Assembly: GCA_015847255.1 (NCBI GenBank)
Contig: JADLZK010002630.1
Location: 1 to 64,000, forward strand
Direction: 5' to 3'
DNA: 64,000 nt
DNA from: Hyparrhenia diplandra
Taxonomy: Eukaryota; Streptophyta; Magnoliopsida; Poales; Poaceae
A model generated the notes under the pieces. That model saw only the letters and a program-made list of their open reading frames with translations. It had not been told where the DNA came from and did no database searches. The stretch's first letter is position 1; each line of letters starts with the position of its first letter. A program made the position numbers and the translations under genes. This document shows positions 1-12,008 of the stretch, piece after piece.

Positions 1-760
1 AGAATCCTTGTCGGTCGCCCGGCGCATCGCTGAGTCGCACCTCGATCGACCCACCGGTGCCCTAGAAGGAGGAGGCCGTAGTAGAAGCAATGTGATCCGG
101 GCACAAGGCCCTTTGGATCCGGCCGTAGGGAACACCCGAGCGCACCTTCCGGCCACCCGCCGCCCCAACATCCGCCAAATTTGCCGACGCAGCGTAAGCA
201 TCGGGCGAGACGTAGGGTGAGCGGCCAGTCCGAGTATGGAGCGATCCGGCCGCCGCCGCCGCGGCTTCGTTCTTCTGAGGAGAGGAGCTTCATTTGCCGG
301 ACGGGGTGCCCGACCAGCGTGAGGCGGAGGGCCGGCCAAGGATCCGGAGAGGGAGGTGTGATCCCGGGGCGGATCCGTCGTCCTCCATTGAAGTTCGAGG
401 AATGGGACGCCCGCAAGTCCGAGGGCGTGGAGCCGGATCCGTCACGCCAGGCGCGGATGTGCGGCCCGGCCGTCACCAGCGGCGGCGCCCGGCTCGGCTA
501 AAGCGCACGAAAAAACGCAGCGGCCAAGCGTTCCATTCCGCTGGGCGCGCATGCGAAGTGCCGCCTTAGATGGAGCCTCGCCACCACCATCATGGGGAGA
601 CGCGGCGGGCCTCCCGGCGCCCTCTAGCGGCGGGCGGGGGGAGGGAAGGGGGGGAGGCGCCGGCGGCGGCTAGGGTTTGTGCCGCCCGAGTCGCCGTGCG
701 GGGGGCGACGTGGGGCGAAGGGAGAGACCTTTGATCGATTCTTTAGTTTTGAAACGGTTT
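1..760. other. GC-rich stretch, no gene assigned
   Basis: Very GC-rich, with CCG/GCC triplet runs, giving several overlapping short open frames on both strands. None shows a recognisable domain. The composition resembles the GC-rich interiors of the two terminal-inverted-repeat elements at about 26.4-26.76 kb and 57.2-57.7 kb, which look like first exons or 5' leaders of grass genes. It could be the end of a gene or transposon cargo lying mostly outside the window. I cannot decide. Confidence 0.4.
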
Positions 761-886
761 CTCTCCATGTCGGTATGTCGTCATGGTTACAAGTCGAGTC
801 CTAGCGTAACTAAACTCAATACATAATATTCAACACATATTCTAATGAAAAATAGTGGCCGCGGAAAATATCCAAGAAGACCGATG

Positions 887-1511
887 ACTGCGTTTTTCTC
901 CCGGCCGGTAAACGCTGATAAACCGCGGTTTACCGTTAAAACGGTCGTCCAGGTTCTGGGACCGGCCGGTATAAAAAAGCCAAATTCAAAATGTAAAATT
1001 TGAAAAAAATCGTTGAAAAAATTACGTAAAATAGTTCGTGATTTATAGAAGCCAATGGTATAAAAATTTGTCAAATTGGAGTTGGTTTGGTATAAAAAAT
1101 TTCAAATCTAAGTTTGAAAAAAAAAAAAAAAAGAAAAATACAGTAGGCCCATTAAGGCCCATTAAATCATGAAGGTCTAAAAACATACTAAACACACTCA
1201 AATTTAAGTAATTTTGACATCATTGGATTCTACAAATCATGAAGTATTTTTAGGAATTTTTTAGCATTTTATAAAAAAATTACATTTTGAATTTTGAAAA
1301 ACCGTTCAAATCTGCTCAAACCGCTCGGTAAACCGCTCAAACCGGCGGTATAAATTCCAAACCGCCCGGTTTGCGAATTTTTACCGTTCGCTGCTAAGTT
1401 TGAATTCAGTTGAATTCAAATTTCAAACCGTCCGTAACCGCCGGTTTACCGATAATCGGACGGTTTACGAAACCGAGGCCGGGCGGTTTCATATGACCCG
1501 GTCGGTAAAAA
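887..1511. mobile_element. Short TIR element, monomer of the family in the P450 gene
   Basis: An AT-rich core is flanked by GC-rich ends full of CCGGT/ACCGG motifs. The left end reads CTGCGTTTTTCTCCCGGCCG and the reverse complement of the right end reads CTGTGTTTTTTTACCGACCG, so the termini are imperfect inverted repeats. Flanks ACCGATGAC and GCTGATGAC could be a decayed 8-9 bp target duplication, the size expected of hAT or Mutator elements. It has no coding capacity. The same sequence occurs twice, head to head, at 3.07-4.33 kb. Confidence 0.6.
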
Positions 1512-1732
1512 AACACAGCTGATGACCATATACGGGGTTGACTTTCTCTCATGGCTTGGCTCCAGAATATTTCTTGGTGGATTGCAAATTTGTCCAAACT
1601 CATAAACGCTTTTGTTTGACTGTTTCAAACTAGAATGGGTAAACCCCAGATATATGTTGACCTGGACACCAAAACCAACGTATAAAAGTCGGCAGTACTC
1701 AAGGCTGGCAGCTATCGATAGTAGGCTACTCC

Positions 1733-1739
1733 TATATAA
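1733..1739 (+). promoter_or_regulatory. Putative TATA box of the P450 gene
   Basis: TATATAAG lies about 110 bp upstream of the ATG at 1848. A CACGTG G-box core is at 1824-1829, between it and the start codon. Position and sequence fit a plant core promoter; no transcription start can be read from sequence. Confidence 0.4.
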
Positions 1740-1847
1740 GTACTGGACTAGTACCAGTAGTACACACACATGCATGCATGGTCAGAGGCCGTATGCACTC
1801 CTGAACTCCAGTCTCCACCATATCACGTGTCGTCGTAAACCACCACC

Positions 1848-4772
1848 ATGGTTCTCTACCAATCCCTGCTCGTCTCCATACTCACCGTCGCGCTGATCCG
1901 GGTCCTGAAGCTCTTCCTGAATCTGATGAAGCCACGGCTGCCTAATAAGGTCAGGCTCCCGCCGGGCCCGTGGAAGCTGCCGGTGATCGGCAGCATGCAC
2001 CACCTGGTGAACGTGCTCCCGCACCGCGCGCTACGGGACCTCGCCTGCGTCCATGGCCCGCTCATGATGTTGCAGCTCGGCGAGACGCCACTGGTGGTGG
2101 TGTCGTCCAAGGAGATGGCCCGCAAGGTGCTCAAGACGCATGACGCCAACTTCGCCACCCGCCCCAAGCTCCTGGGAGGTGGCGTCGTGGTCTACGGCTG
2201 GTCCGACATAGCCTTCTCGCCGTCCGGTGAGTACTGGCGCAAGCTCCGGCAACTTTGCGCCGCCGAGGTCCTCAGCGCCAAGCGTGTGCTCGCCTTCCGT
2301 CGCATAAGGGAACAAGAGGTACGTAAGTACGTACGTACATGCTTGAGCTACCATCGACAAAAGATTAAGCATTATTTCATTTGTTTATTGATTATATATA
2401 GATGGCGAGTGAGGTGGCAAGGATCCGAGCGGCCGGGCCATCGACTCCGGTGGACCTGAGCGCAATGTTCCACAACCTAGCCAACAACGTCGTCGCCCGT
2501 GCATCGTTCGGCAACGTGCAGAGGAACGCGGACGAGTTCCTGTCGGCGCTCACGGTCGGCGTCGTCCTGACGAGCGGGTTCACGGCCCCAGACCTCTTCC
2601 CGACCTGGCGACCCGTGCTCGCCGCGGTGACCGGCATGCGTCGTTCCCTGGAGCAGGTCCACAGGACGGTGGACACCACCCTGGAGGAGATCATCAAGGA
2701 GAGGAGAGGCATCCGGGACAGCAGGCGGCGGCAGGGCGGCGAGGCGGTGGAGGACGAGAACCTGGTGGACGTTCTCCTCGGCTTGCAGGAGAGAGGCGGC
2801 CTGGGGTTCCATCTGACTCACAAAAGCATCAAGGCCGTTATATTCGACATGTTCACGGCTGGAACAGGGACGGTATCATCGTCGCTTTCCTGGGGCATGT
2901 CGGAGCTGATGCGGAACAAGAGGGTCATGAACAAGCTGCAGGGCGAGATCCGGCGGGCGTTCCATGGCAAGGCGACGATCACCGAGGCCGACCTCCAGCT
3001 CCAGCTCCAGGCAAGCAACCTCTCCTACCTGAGGCTCGTCATCAAGGAGACCCTCCGACCTGTTTTTTACCGACCGGTCATATGAAACCGCCGGCCTCCG
3101 GTTTGAAATAAACCGGTCCGGTTACCGATAAACCGGCCGGTTATCGGGCGGTTTGAAATTTAATTCAACTGAATTCAAACTTAGCGGCGAAACGGTAAAA
3201 TTCGGTGCTTTGGGCGGTTTGGAATTTATACCGCCGGTTCAGCGGTTTACCGGCGGTTTGGCGATTTGAGCGGTTTTTTCAAAATTCAAAATGTAATTTT
3301 TTTATAAAATGCTAAAAATTCCTAAAAATACTTCATGATTTGTAGAATCCAATGATGTCAAAATTACTTAAATTTGAGTGTGTTTAGTATGTTTTTCGAC
3401 CTTCATGATTTAATGGGCCTTAATGGCAAATTTTGTGTATTTTCTTTTCTTTTTTTCAAACTTAGATTTGAAATTTTTTTTTTATACCAAACCAACTCCA
3501 ATTTAACAAGTTTTTTATACCATTGGCTTCTATAAATCACGAACTATTTTTACGAGAATTTTTTCAACGATTTTTTCAAATTTTACATTTTGAATTTGGC
3601 TTCTTTTATACCGCCGGCCCCAGAACGGACCGGACGGTTTTAACGGTAGACAGCGGTTTACCGCGTTTTACCGCTGAGAGAAAACGCAGCCTCTGACTGC
3701 ATCCGCCGGCTCGCTGCGTTTTTTATACCGGACGGTTTCACATGGTAAACCGCGGTTACCGTTTATACCGGCTGGTCCGTAATCGCCCTACGCAGATAAA
3801 AAGAAGTCAAATTCAAAATTTAAAATTTGAAAAAAAATGTTGAAAAAAATTCTGTAAAATAGTTCGTGATTTATAGAAGCCAATGGTATAAAAATTTGTC
3901 AAATTGGAGTTGGTTTGGTATAAAAAATTTCAAATCTAAGTTTAAAAAAAAAAAGAAAAAAAAAAATACAGTAGGCCCATTAAATCATGAAGGCTAAAAA
4001 CATACTAAACACACTCAAATTTAAGTAATTTTGACATCATTGGATTCTACAAATCATAAAGTATTTTTAGGAATTTTTTTAGCATTTTAAAAAAATTACA
4101 TTTTGAATTTTGAAAAACCGTTCAAACTGCTCAAACCGCTCGGTAAACCGCTCAAACCGGGCGGTATAAATTCCAAACCGCCCGGTTTATCGGATTTTTA
4201 CCGTTCGGCGGCGCCGTTTGAATTCAGTTGAATTCAAATTTCAAAACCGTCCGGTTATCGGCGGTTTACGCAGAATCGGACCGGTAAAACCGTTTCGGAC
4301 CCCGGCGGTTTGAAGTGTCCGGTCGGTATAAAACCTTGGCCGCTTCTGATACCCAGAGAGAGCGTCGAAGCGTGCGAGATCGAGGATACACGATTCCAGC
4401 CAAGTCCCGTGTCATCGTCAACGCGTGGGCCATCGGAAGGACCCAGGGTGCTGGGGTGATGACTCCGATGAGTTCAGGCCTGAGCGTTTCGACGGTAGCA
4501 CGGTGGAGTTCAACGGGAGCTGCTACGAGTACCTGCCGTTCGGTGCTGGACGGAGGATGTGCCCGGGCATCGCTTACGGGCTTGCCCTCATGGAGATGGC
4601 GCTCGTGCAGCTTCTCTACCACTTTGACTGGTTGCTGCCGGATAGTGTGAGCGAGCTGGACATGGCGGAGGCGTATGGCCTTGGAGCCCGTCGCAAGTCG
4701 CCGCTCATGCTCTGCGCCACACCGTTCGTCGTCGTTCCCGAATCTACATGCGAAGAAGTAGTACCTTTCTAA
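1848..4772 (+). pseudogene. Cytochrome P450, CYP71 clan, disrupted
   Basis: A microsomal haem-thiolate monooxygenase of the CYP71 clan. Exon 1 is 1848-2318 and encodes an N-terminal hydrophobic anchor, the proline-rich hinge (LPPGPWKLPVIGS) and the C-helix WRKLRQLC. A phase-0 intron (GT-AG) spans 2319-2401. The next exon starts at 2402 and carries the I-helix AGTGTVSSS, which lacks the usual acidic residue, and then K-helix KETLR. There the frame is cut by a 1.27-kb fold-back element. Coding similarity resumes at about 4340 (PRESVEACEI), then needs at least two frame changes (near 4385 and 4440) to reach FRPERF and the haem-binding FGAGRRMCPG (Cys near 4560), ending PF* at 4772. The early intron and general sequence resemble grass CYP99/CYP71Z-like enzymes of specialised metabolism, but I cannot fix the subfamily. 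With the insertion and the shifts, no functional enzyme is expected. Confidence 0.88.
3066..4335. mobile_element. Inverted-dimer (fold-back) element inside the P450
   Basis: Two copies of the 887-1511 family lie head to head. About 3066-3700 is inverted, about 3715-4333 is direct, and they meet at a short GC-rich centre near 3705-3720. The outer ends read TTTTTTACCGACCGG and, inverted, the matching CCGGTCGGTATAAAA. It interrupts the P450 reading frame right after the K-helix. I see no coding region and no clean target duplication, so a few bases of the exon may have been lost. Confidence 0.75.
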
Positions 4773-5206
4773 TAAGCAAGCTGCCACAAGGATGCATGTA
4801 TACATGCATGTACGTACAGCCTCATAAAGATTAGTGTCTGTTTGTGTGTCCAATAATGTGCCGTTAGCCTGCAAACGGTTTTGTTCGTTGTAAACAATGG
4901 AAATAGGTGGATCAAGTAATGATGCTTATTTTATGGTAAGCGGACCGGCTTATATCTACCCTACTAATGTACCAACTTCAACCCGTTCAAATCTATTCAA
5001 ATCAGCGTTTGACATTTCTTAATCTTCTCTCTTATACTCAAACACCATCCGACAATAAGGATTAAGTGTATGGGCCTTCCTCATGAAAAATCTCGTGCCG
5101 CAACCTTCCTCCTCCTGCCGCGCTAATCACGCACTCCTTCCTTTTCCGCAATCCTTCCTTTCCCGCACTCCTTCGTTTCAACGCGATATATATTGTTGTC
5201 AATATG
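4773..5206. other. P450 downstream region
   Basis: AT-rich sequence after the P450 stop codon. It contains no recognisable gene or repeat and presumably holds the former 3' UTR. It ends at the TGTGG target duplication (5207-5211) of the TRIM-like element. Confidence 0.5.
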
Positions 5207-5487
5207 TGTGGTGTGAGACCCAACCCAGTGGGCCAATTGGGCCAGGCTGATTTCACGGTCACTGTAGCAGCGAGCTACTGTAGCCCGAGGCAAGTGCTCC
5301 TAGGATAGTACCATACCGTGAATTTGAAGTGGAGTAGACCAGCTTAAAAGCTTCGCCCGGGGCTGTTAACTCCGGATCGATCCTTTTTGTGTGAAGCGAG
5401 GACGAAAGCGCAAGAGAGTTAATTAGCAGGTGTGGTCCATTCAACGTGTAGAGTGGATCATAGCCGTCATCCCGGGTCGGGCGTTAC

Positions 5488-6407
5488 TATAGGATCATTT
5501 GGACCCCTAGAGGGGGGTGAATAGGCCTGTTTCAAAATTCAACTTAAAACACCGTCAGTTCCGCTTGCACCTTGCGGCACCTGCCGGACCTTATGAGCGG
5601 CACCGCCGCCTCGAAAAAAGTTAGCTCACAGTTCAAAATCTGTCCAATAAAAAGTAGATCGAGTAATTTTCCTTGGTTAGGGGACGGTATAGACTGCAGA
5701 TCGAGAGCTAAAACAAGTAGATCGAGTGTATACAAATAGATCGGCCTCAAACCCTAAATCCTCTCAACAACAACAATATGTAAGCAATGTAAAGTAAATC
5801 AAGCACACTGTGACACAGGGATTTATCCCGTGGTTCAGCTCGCCACCAAGGCTTGCCTACGTCCACGTTATTGAGGTTCCACTACGGAATGAGCTCACCA
5901 CAAAGGTTTGCCTCTTTGCCTCGTTCACAAGTCTAGGAACCGAATCCTAGAGATGTGGGGTAGAAAAGGAAAGTATAAATACTCCCCTCCCAACGGTGGG
6001 GAACATGAGCGCACTGCCGACATGATCAAGCGGCACCGCCGCTCCCCGAAGCGGCACCGCCCGCTTCAAAGCTTAGTCGTAAAAGGTGGAATAAGATTGA
6101 CCACCGACTAAGTCCGGAGCCGGAGGTTATGTGGTGTGAAAATGAGCACTTGGTTGCACGCTTTGACACGTGGTTCTAATTCCTCTTAATAGTGCGGCGT
6201 GTCCTATACTCAAATTCAAAATGTAAAATGAATATAAACCTCCTTTCTTGAAGTACCATCACGCAAAACGAATTGGGGTACTCCTCCTTTAGGTTTGCAA
6301 TGTCCTCTTGGCTTGTTGCACGCTTGTCAACTCGATAAATCTCATTAGTCCTCTATTTAGATTGTCATCAACGCCAAAACCCACATTAGAGGTTGATTGC
6401 ACTTACA
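5488..6407 (-). repeat. 3' LTR of the Sirevirus (deleted)
   Basis: 920 bp, beginning (minus strand) TGTAAGTGCAATC directly after the polypurine tract. Its other end reads TATAGGATC where the 5' LTR has TGTACGATC, so the terminal CA has mutated. Compared with the 5' LTR it lacks about 331 bp (equivalent to 16676-17006); the junction falls in a TGGGGTA shared by both breakpoints. It contains several copies of the near-palindrome GCGGCACCGCCGC. Confidence 0.85.
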
Positions 6408-6420
6408 ATCTCCCCTTTTT
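6408..6420 (-). other. Polypurine tract of the Sirevirus
   Basis: On the minus strand this reads AAAAAGGGGAGAT, directly before the 3' LTR start TGTAAG. This is the plus-strand priming site of reverse transcription, and its position fixes the LTR boundary and the element's orientation. Confidence 0.75.
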
Positions 6421-7112
6421 GGTGATTGGTGACAACCTAATTAGAGCTTACAAAAGATAGTCAAATGATAGAGATTTTTCGAGCCATGGATGTAGGTACC
6501 TCCCCTAAATATATGAATGAGCCTTGAATGCTCAAAATGATGTCTAATAACATAAATCACATATTTAGGTGGTGAAGCCTCCCCTAAATGTGTGAGTGAG
6601 ACTTGAATTCTCAATTTTGACATAAAGATCAAGTTTCAACACATTTAGGTGATGTAGGGACCTCCCCAACATCCATGCTCTTTTGTGGGGTGTCAAGTGC
6701 TAACAAATGTGTCGGAAGAATATACGTGATGCAATATGACGGTTTTAAGCACTTTCGGGGCGGCAGTGCATTTTTTGACTGGCGGCACCGCCGCCTCTGT
6801 CAAAAGCAGAGTTCTTTGGCAACAAAAAATTTCCAAAGCATGAAACATATATAAATATGAATAAAGCATGCATGAATATGACAAGCTAAATATAACGAGA
6901 TCAAACACATGTCCATAAACCATACAAAGAGAGTCAAATAAGTCGCATTATTACAAGTTCACAAATAGATTTGAGACCTACTCTCAAGCTCTAACTCTCT
7001 AGGACATGCTAAGAACAGGTAAACAGCAGCCGAAGGCGCGAAAAAAGATTTTGACCCCTCTAATTTTCTCCCCTTTGGCACAAAACACCAAAAGGAGAAA
7101 AGAAAAGAGAGA

Positions 7113-8760
7113 TCAAGTCACTACAAGAACGCCCTCCTCCTCGTTGTCCCCGCTGCCGCCTGCTCCTCCTCCTCCTCCGAAGTAGAGGAAATCACAGTAC
7201 CACACTGCGGTGTGTGTGGTAGAGGTGAAGCGTGTAGAGCGTCGAGGTGGTGGATCCCTCCGAGGCGTGGCACAGCTGCCGCCTACGCACAAAGTCACCA
7301 AGCATCTCGTCCCCGTCCGCCCTCGCTCTGAAGTGGTGTCCTCTGACTCTGCAGACTCTGAAAAGCTGGGAAGGTCAAAGCGAGGTGGAGAAGGGACAGG
7401 TGAAAGTGGTGTGACTCCTGCACGCTCTGTCCTCCCCCCGCTTACGCTCAACCCCGTGGAGCGCACACCGCTAAGTAGGTGCAAGTCACAAACATGGCCT
7501 TCATCTATGTGGTCATCTTCTTCTTGAAGCTGCTCTTGCCCTTCCTAGCTCTAGCATGAGAGCTCTCTGGAACATTTGTGGGTGAAGGCGGAGTGTCCTC
7601 TCTAGCCGGGTGCCTCCGAAGGCTGCTTCTTCTTTGGCATGATCCGCTCGAGGTTGTAAGCCTTGTGCTCATCTGTCTTGTTGAACCTCAAGCCGGATAC
7701 CCTCTCAATCACATACATGATGTAGGGAGCGTAAGGCAAGCTCTTCCTACCATCATCCATAGCATCGACCAACTCCATCCAAAGATATGCATGCACATTG
7801 AAACTCTCACCTCCTGGAGCAAGTCTGGCTAGCAAATTCTTCACCCAACCATGCAAGTTTGAGGCTGCACCATCCTTGGGATCAATGGTGTTTTTGAGGA
7901 GGTTGTTCATAATATAGTAGAAGCTGCTCAAACCTCTCACTAGCCCATCTGTCTTGCTGGGCTCCCTCCACATGTACCTGACTGCAGTGGCATCAAGCTT
8001 CTTCTCACTTTGTGAATGGGAGTGAACTTCCCCGTGCTTCTTTGCCAAACCCAAGAATCGGAGAAAGTGACAAAGTCAAGCGAGTAGTGAACACCCTCGG
8101 TCATCCGGTGTATGGTGTTCTCATTCTTGAAAGTAAGTAGCATGGAACTGCCTAAGTATCTCTGCATTCGGTCGTCTTTGGAACTCCATCAAGTTCCTCG
8201 GCACATGCTTCTCACAAGCCCACGATGGCTCTGTTAATCTACGGCTCACCCTTGGCCTTGAGAAGATCCCGAGTCAATGTAGTGCATCTGTCTAATCTTT
8301 GGGCTTCCTCTTCTTAGTGACCACAGAGGCATAGAAGTCGAGTGGAAGACATTTCGAACCACGTAGTCAACTCCCGGGTCCTTAGGAGAGGTGTAGGGAT
8401 TCACCCTCCTAGCATCAGTGCTCAACTTACTCCCTGTGGAGTAGTCAATCCTCCTGTGAGGCCTGCTATCATCTGGAGCTCTCCTCACCTGAATCTCCTC
8501 CTCATAATCTCTCATGTAGGAGTCATCAAAGGTCCAAATGCCAATAGGAGTGCTTGGACAGCCAATCTCAGGAATCTTCCGCCATATCTCAACTCACGCC
8601 TCGGTTCCCTTTTCCCTTTCTTGCTGCTTTGCTTTCATTTGTAGGTCCGCCGGGGAGGAGTAGAAGCTACGCCTCTGCCCTGCGAGGAAACGGCTTCTCG
8701 CAAAGCCTTCCTCTTGGCTCCTCCTTTGCCTTGACCGTGCTCCATCTATGCATGCAGAGG
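7113..8760 (-). pseudogene. Third coding region of the Sirevirus (envelope position)
   Basis: After RNase H and before the polypurine tract the minus strand holds a coding-like region in several frames. An N-terminal basic stretch (near 8750-8650) is followed by a middle part (8515-8246). Next comes the longest piece (8054-7602, 150 aa), with a Trp/Arg-rich start, a conserved-looking hydrophobic helix (MNNLLKNTI...WMELVDAMDD) and a basic C-terminus. The final part has a Ser/Pro-rich linker and a Gly-rich acidic tail ending at 7113. I recognise no fold and see no signal peptide or clear transmembrane segment, so 'envelope' describes only position. Some plant Sireviruses have an env-like gene here. 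At least two frame changes break it. Confidence 0.5.
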
Positions 8761-8790
8761 GTCCAAATCGATCCATGAAATCTTTGGTGT

Positions 8791-8793
<3 letters not shown>

Positions 8794-8821
<28 letters not shown>
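8794..8821. repeat. (TA)n microsatellite
   Basis: About 14 uninterrupted TA units inside the Sirevirus 3' region, directly upstream of the start of its third coding region. Likely length-variable. Confidence 0.9.
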
Positions 8822-8824
<3 letters not shown>

Positions 8825-9889
8825 AAATATTGCATAAGATAGGTGGTTGAAGCAATCGATGGGCGGGTTGTTTGAATCAGCCCCGGCGGCACTTTGCCTT
8901 TTCGAGGTTTCCCAACTATTTCTTCGACAACCGTCTTGTGCAATAGTTAAAACATATGTATATCTATCTACCATTCCAACAGAATCTCAGAAACTTGACT
9001 GAAATGAAAATAGTGACAAAAGTTGCCACGGATTTGGATTTAGGATGAATTTTCTTTGACAATGGGAATCAACATGATTTGTTCTAAGGATACTGTTTGA
9101 AATGTAATTGAAGATGAGCAGCAAAACACCTTGCTCTTGCCATTGGGCGTGAGTGCGTTCGGCACCCCATGCATGTCATGGGTGGAGTTCATCTCCAACT
9201 TTCAAACTAAATCAATCCAACAATTTTCCCACTATCTAGAACCTTCATTCTATCACAAATTGCGAAATCCAAGACCAATTTCATCACTACGCATAGATCG
9301 GGCGGTTAGGGTTTCTCACCGAGGATTGGAGAGGGAAGAAGAGAGAGATGCGGCCCCCTCGCAGCAGCGGGTACAGGCGTTGAGGAAGAACGGCCGGTGG
9401 CACGCACGCAGCAGCGACAGCCGCCGCAGCGGCGGTCTTGAAGGCGGGTGGCGATGGAAGGTGGCGGCGGCGCCCGTCGCCTCCCTGTCGCACTCGGGTG
9501 AAAGAGAGGAGCCGGTGGAGAGAATGAGTGAGGAGAGAAGGAAAAGATGTTGTGGGTCCGGGAAATAGGTCCCACGGTATTTGTACAAAGACCGATTTTT
9601 CGCACGAAAATCACCGAAGCGCACCGCCGCTCCCCTTGAAAACGAAGCGAGGTTAACTTGCTTCCTAAGTGACTCTCCTCATATGCTAGATAGACCTATG
9701 TGACTCAAATTTCATGGCAGATTAGATCATCAATCAAAAAAAAGTGACCATGTCCTTTGAGTCTAGCTTTGAAATTGATTTGAAAGAATATGTAAACTTT
9801 TCAAAGCTTTTCCCTACTCATACTAGTTCTCACAAACAGAGGCATGCAAATTTCAAGATAGGTTGCGAGAATCAAGTATATTTAGTTCA

Positions 9890-11805
9890 CTACATAAAAG
9901 CACAAAACTTTGTCTCGTCGAGAGGCTTAGTGAAGATATCGGCTAGTTGCTTTTCGGTGCTCACATGGCGAATTGCGATATCTCCTTTGAGTTCGTGGTC
10001 TCTCAAGAAGTGATGACGGATGTCTATGTGTTTTGTTCTAGAGTGTGCTACGGGTTGTTTTTGCGAGTTTGATGGCACTCTCGTTGTCACAAAGAAGAGG
10101 TATCTTTGTGAAATGACATCCGAAATCTTTTAAGGTTTGCTTCATCCAAAGTAGTTGAGCACAACATGCGCCACAACCGCAACATACTCGGCCTCGGTGG
10201 TGGATAGGGCTACATAATTTTTTCTTCTTAGAGCTCCAAGACACCAAGGACCGCCCAAGGAATTGACATGTCCCCGAGGTGCTTTTTCGATCTACTTTAC
10301 AACCGCATAATCGAGTCCGAATAGCCAAGTAGATTGAACTTGGAACCCTTGGGATACCACAAGCCAAGGTTTGGGGTGTGAACTAGATATCTCAAGATTC
10401 TCTTAACCGCCACATTGTGACATTCCTTTGGATTAGCTTGAAATCTAGCACACATGCACACACTAAGCATAATATCGGGCCTAGATGCACAAAGATAAAG
10501 AAGAGAGCCGATCATGGAACGATATACCTTTATGTCTACGACAGCCCCTTCTTCATCAAGATCAAGATGTCCATTGCTTGGCATAGGAGTCTTGATTGGC
10601 TTAGCCTTAGCCATATCAAACTTCTTTAGCATGTCTTGGGTGTACTTGGTTTGGCTAACAAAAGTCCCTTCCTTCATTTGTTTGACTTGGAAGCCAAGGA
10701 AGAACTTGAGCTCACCCATCATGGACATCTCGAACCTCTTTGTCATAGTCCTACTAAATTGCTCAACATACACATGGTTAGAGCTACCAAATATTATGTC
10801 ATCGACATATATTTGGCATACAAATATATCACCATTAACCTTATGTGTAAAAAGAGTAGGATCGGCCTTCCCTATGACAAAACCTTGTTTGAGCAAGAAC
10901 TCCTTAAGGCATTCATACCATGCTCTTGGTGCTTGCTTAAGCCCATAGAGTGCCTTTCGGAGTTTATAAACATGGTTAGGATACTTGGGGTCTTCAAAAC
11001 CCGGTAGTTGCTCAACATAGACTTCCTCTTGCAAAGGGTCATTGAGGAATGCACTCTTGACATCCGTTTGGTATAGCTTGAAGTCATGATGGGTAGCGAA
11101 GGCTAGAAGAATGCGAATTGCTTCTAGTCTTGCCACCGGTGCATATGTTTCATCAAAGTCCAAGCCTTCTACTTGAGTGAAACCTTGAGCCACCAATCTT
11201 GCTTTGTTTCTTGTAACCTGACCATCTTCATCTTGCTTGTTGCGAAAGACCCATTTAGTGCCGATGATGTTTGTCTTTGGTCTTTCTACCAAGTCCCAAA
11301 TTTGGTTTCTCTTGAAGTTGTTGAGTTCTTCTTGCATGTCTAGCAACCAATCAGCATCCTTGAGAGCATCTTCTACCTTGGTAGGTTCCAAAGAAGAGAC
11401 AAAGGAGTAATATTCACAAAATGCAGCTAGATGTGATCGAGTAGTTACTCCCTTTCGAAGACTCCCAAAGGATGTTCTCAACAGGGTGATCCCGTTGAAT
11501 GGTTTGTCGTAGCCGTGGGTGATCAACTCCATCATCCTCAACTTCTTCTTCATAGTCATCCTCAGCTTCAAGTATAGGAGCAAGATCAAGTGCTCTAACT
11601 GGTGATGTAGGAGTTGAAGTAGGTGCTGCTGAGGTGAAGGGAGCGGCACCGCCGCTCTGCTGAATTTCAGCAGGCGTGTGCTGCCCCCTGTCATCGAGTA
11701 CGTCAGCGGAAATTGGTGCAGCGGCAACCTGGTGATCCTCTTGTTCAGTGACTTCATCTTCTTGTGGTCTAATATCGCCAATAGCCAATTGCTTGATAGC
11801 TTCAC
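9890..11805 (-). pseudogene. Sirevirus reverse transcriptase and RNase H
   Basis: The 502-aa frame 11805-10297 opens with the tail of the integrase-RT linker, then gives the copia RT: WLLDMQEELNNF, GTKWVFRNKQDEDG, KARLVAQGFTQ, the catalytic-site block QTDVKSAFLN and the YVDD box (IYVDDIIFGS), then the thumb. RNase H follows in shifted frames: the SDxAG region near 10297, SGTCQFLG (10367 frame), DNESAIKLAK and finally RTKHIDIRHHFLRD with the IFTKPL end motif near 9900. The enzyme would copy element RNA into cDNA. Frame changes near 10300 and 10090 mean RT and RNase H are no longer continuous. The linker holds a copy of the GCGGCACCGCCGC motif at 11642. Confidence 0.9.
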
Positions 11806-12008
11806 AAGGTGGATCCTCCCGGTGGATCCTCCTTTCCTACAACACTTTGATCAACTTGCTCTACTTGAGAGCCATTAGATTCATCAAATGTCACATCTAT
11901 AGTGACTTCAACCCTACCGGAGGTTTTGTTGAAGACACGATAGGCATGCTCATTTGAACCATAACCAAGAAGAAAACCCTCATCAACTTTAGGAGCAAAC
12001 TTAGAGGT

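Noticed and set aside
5212..5487. TRIM LTR as a Cassandra (5S rRNA promoter) element
   Set aside because: I could not find the 5S internal promoter boxes in either orientation; short resemblances such as CTCCTAGGATAGTACC are too weak.
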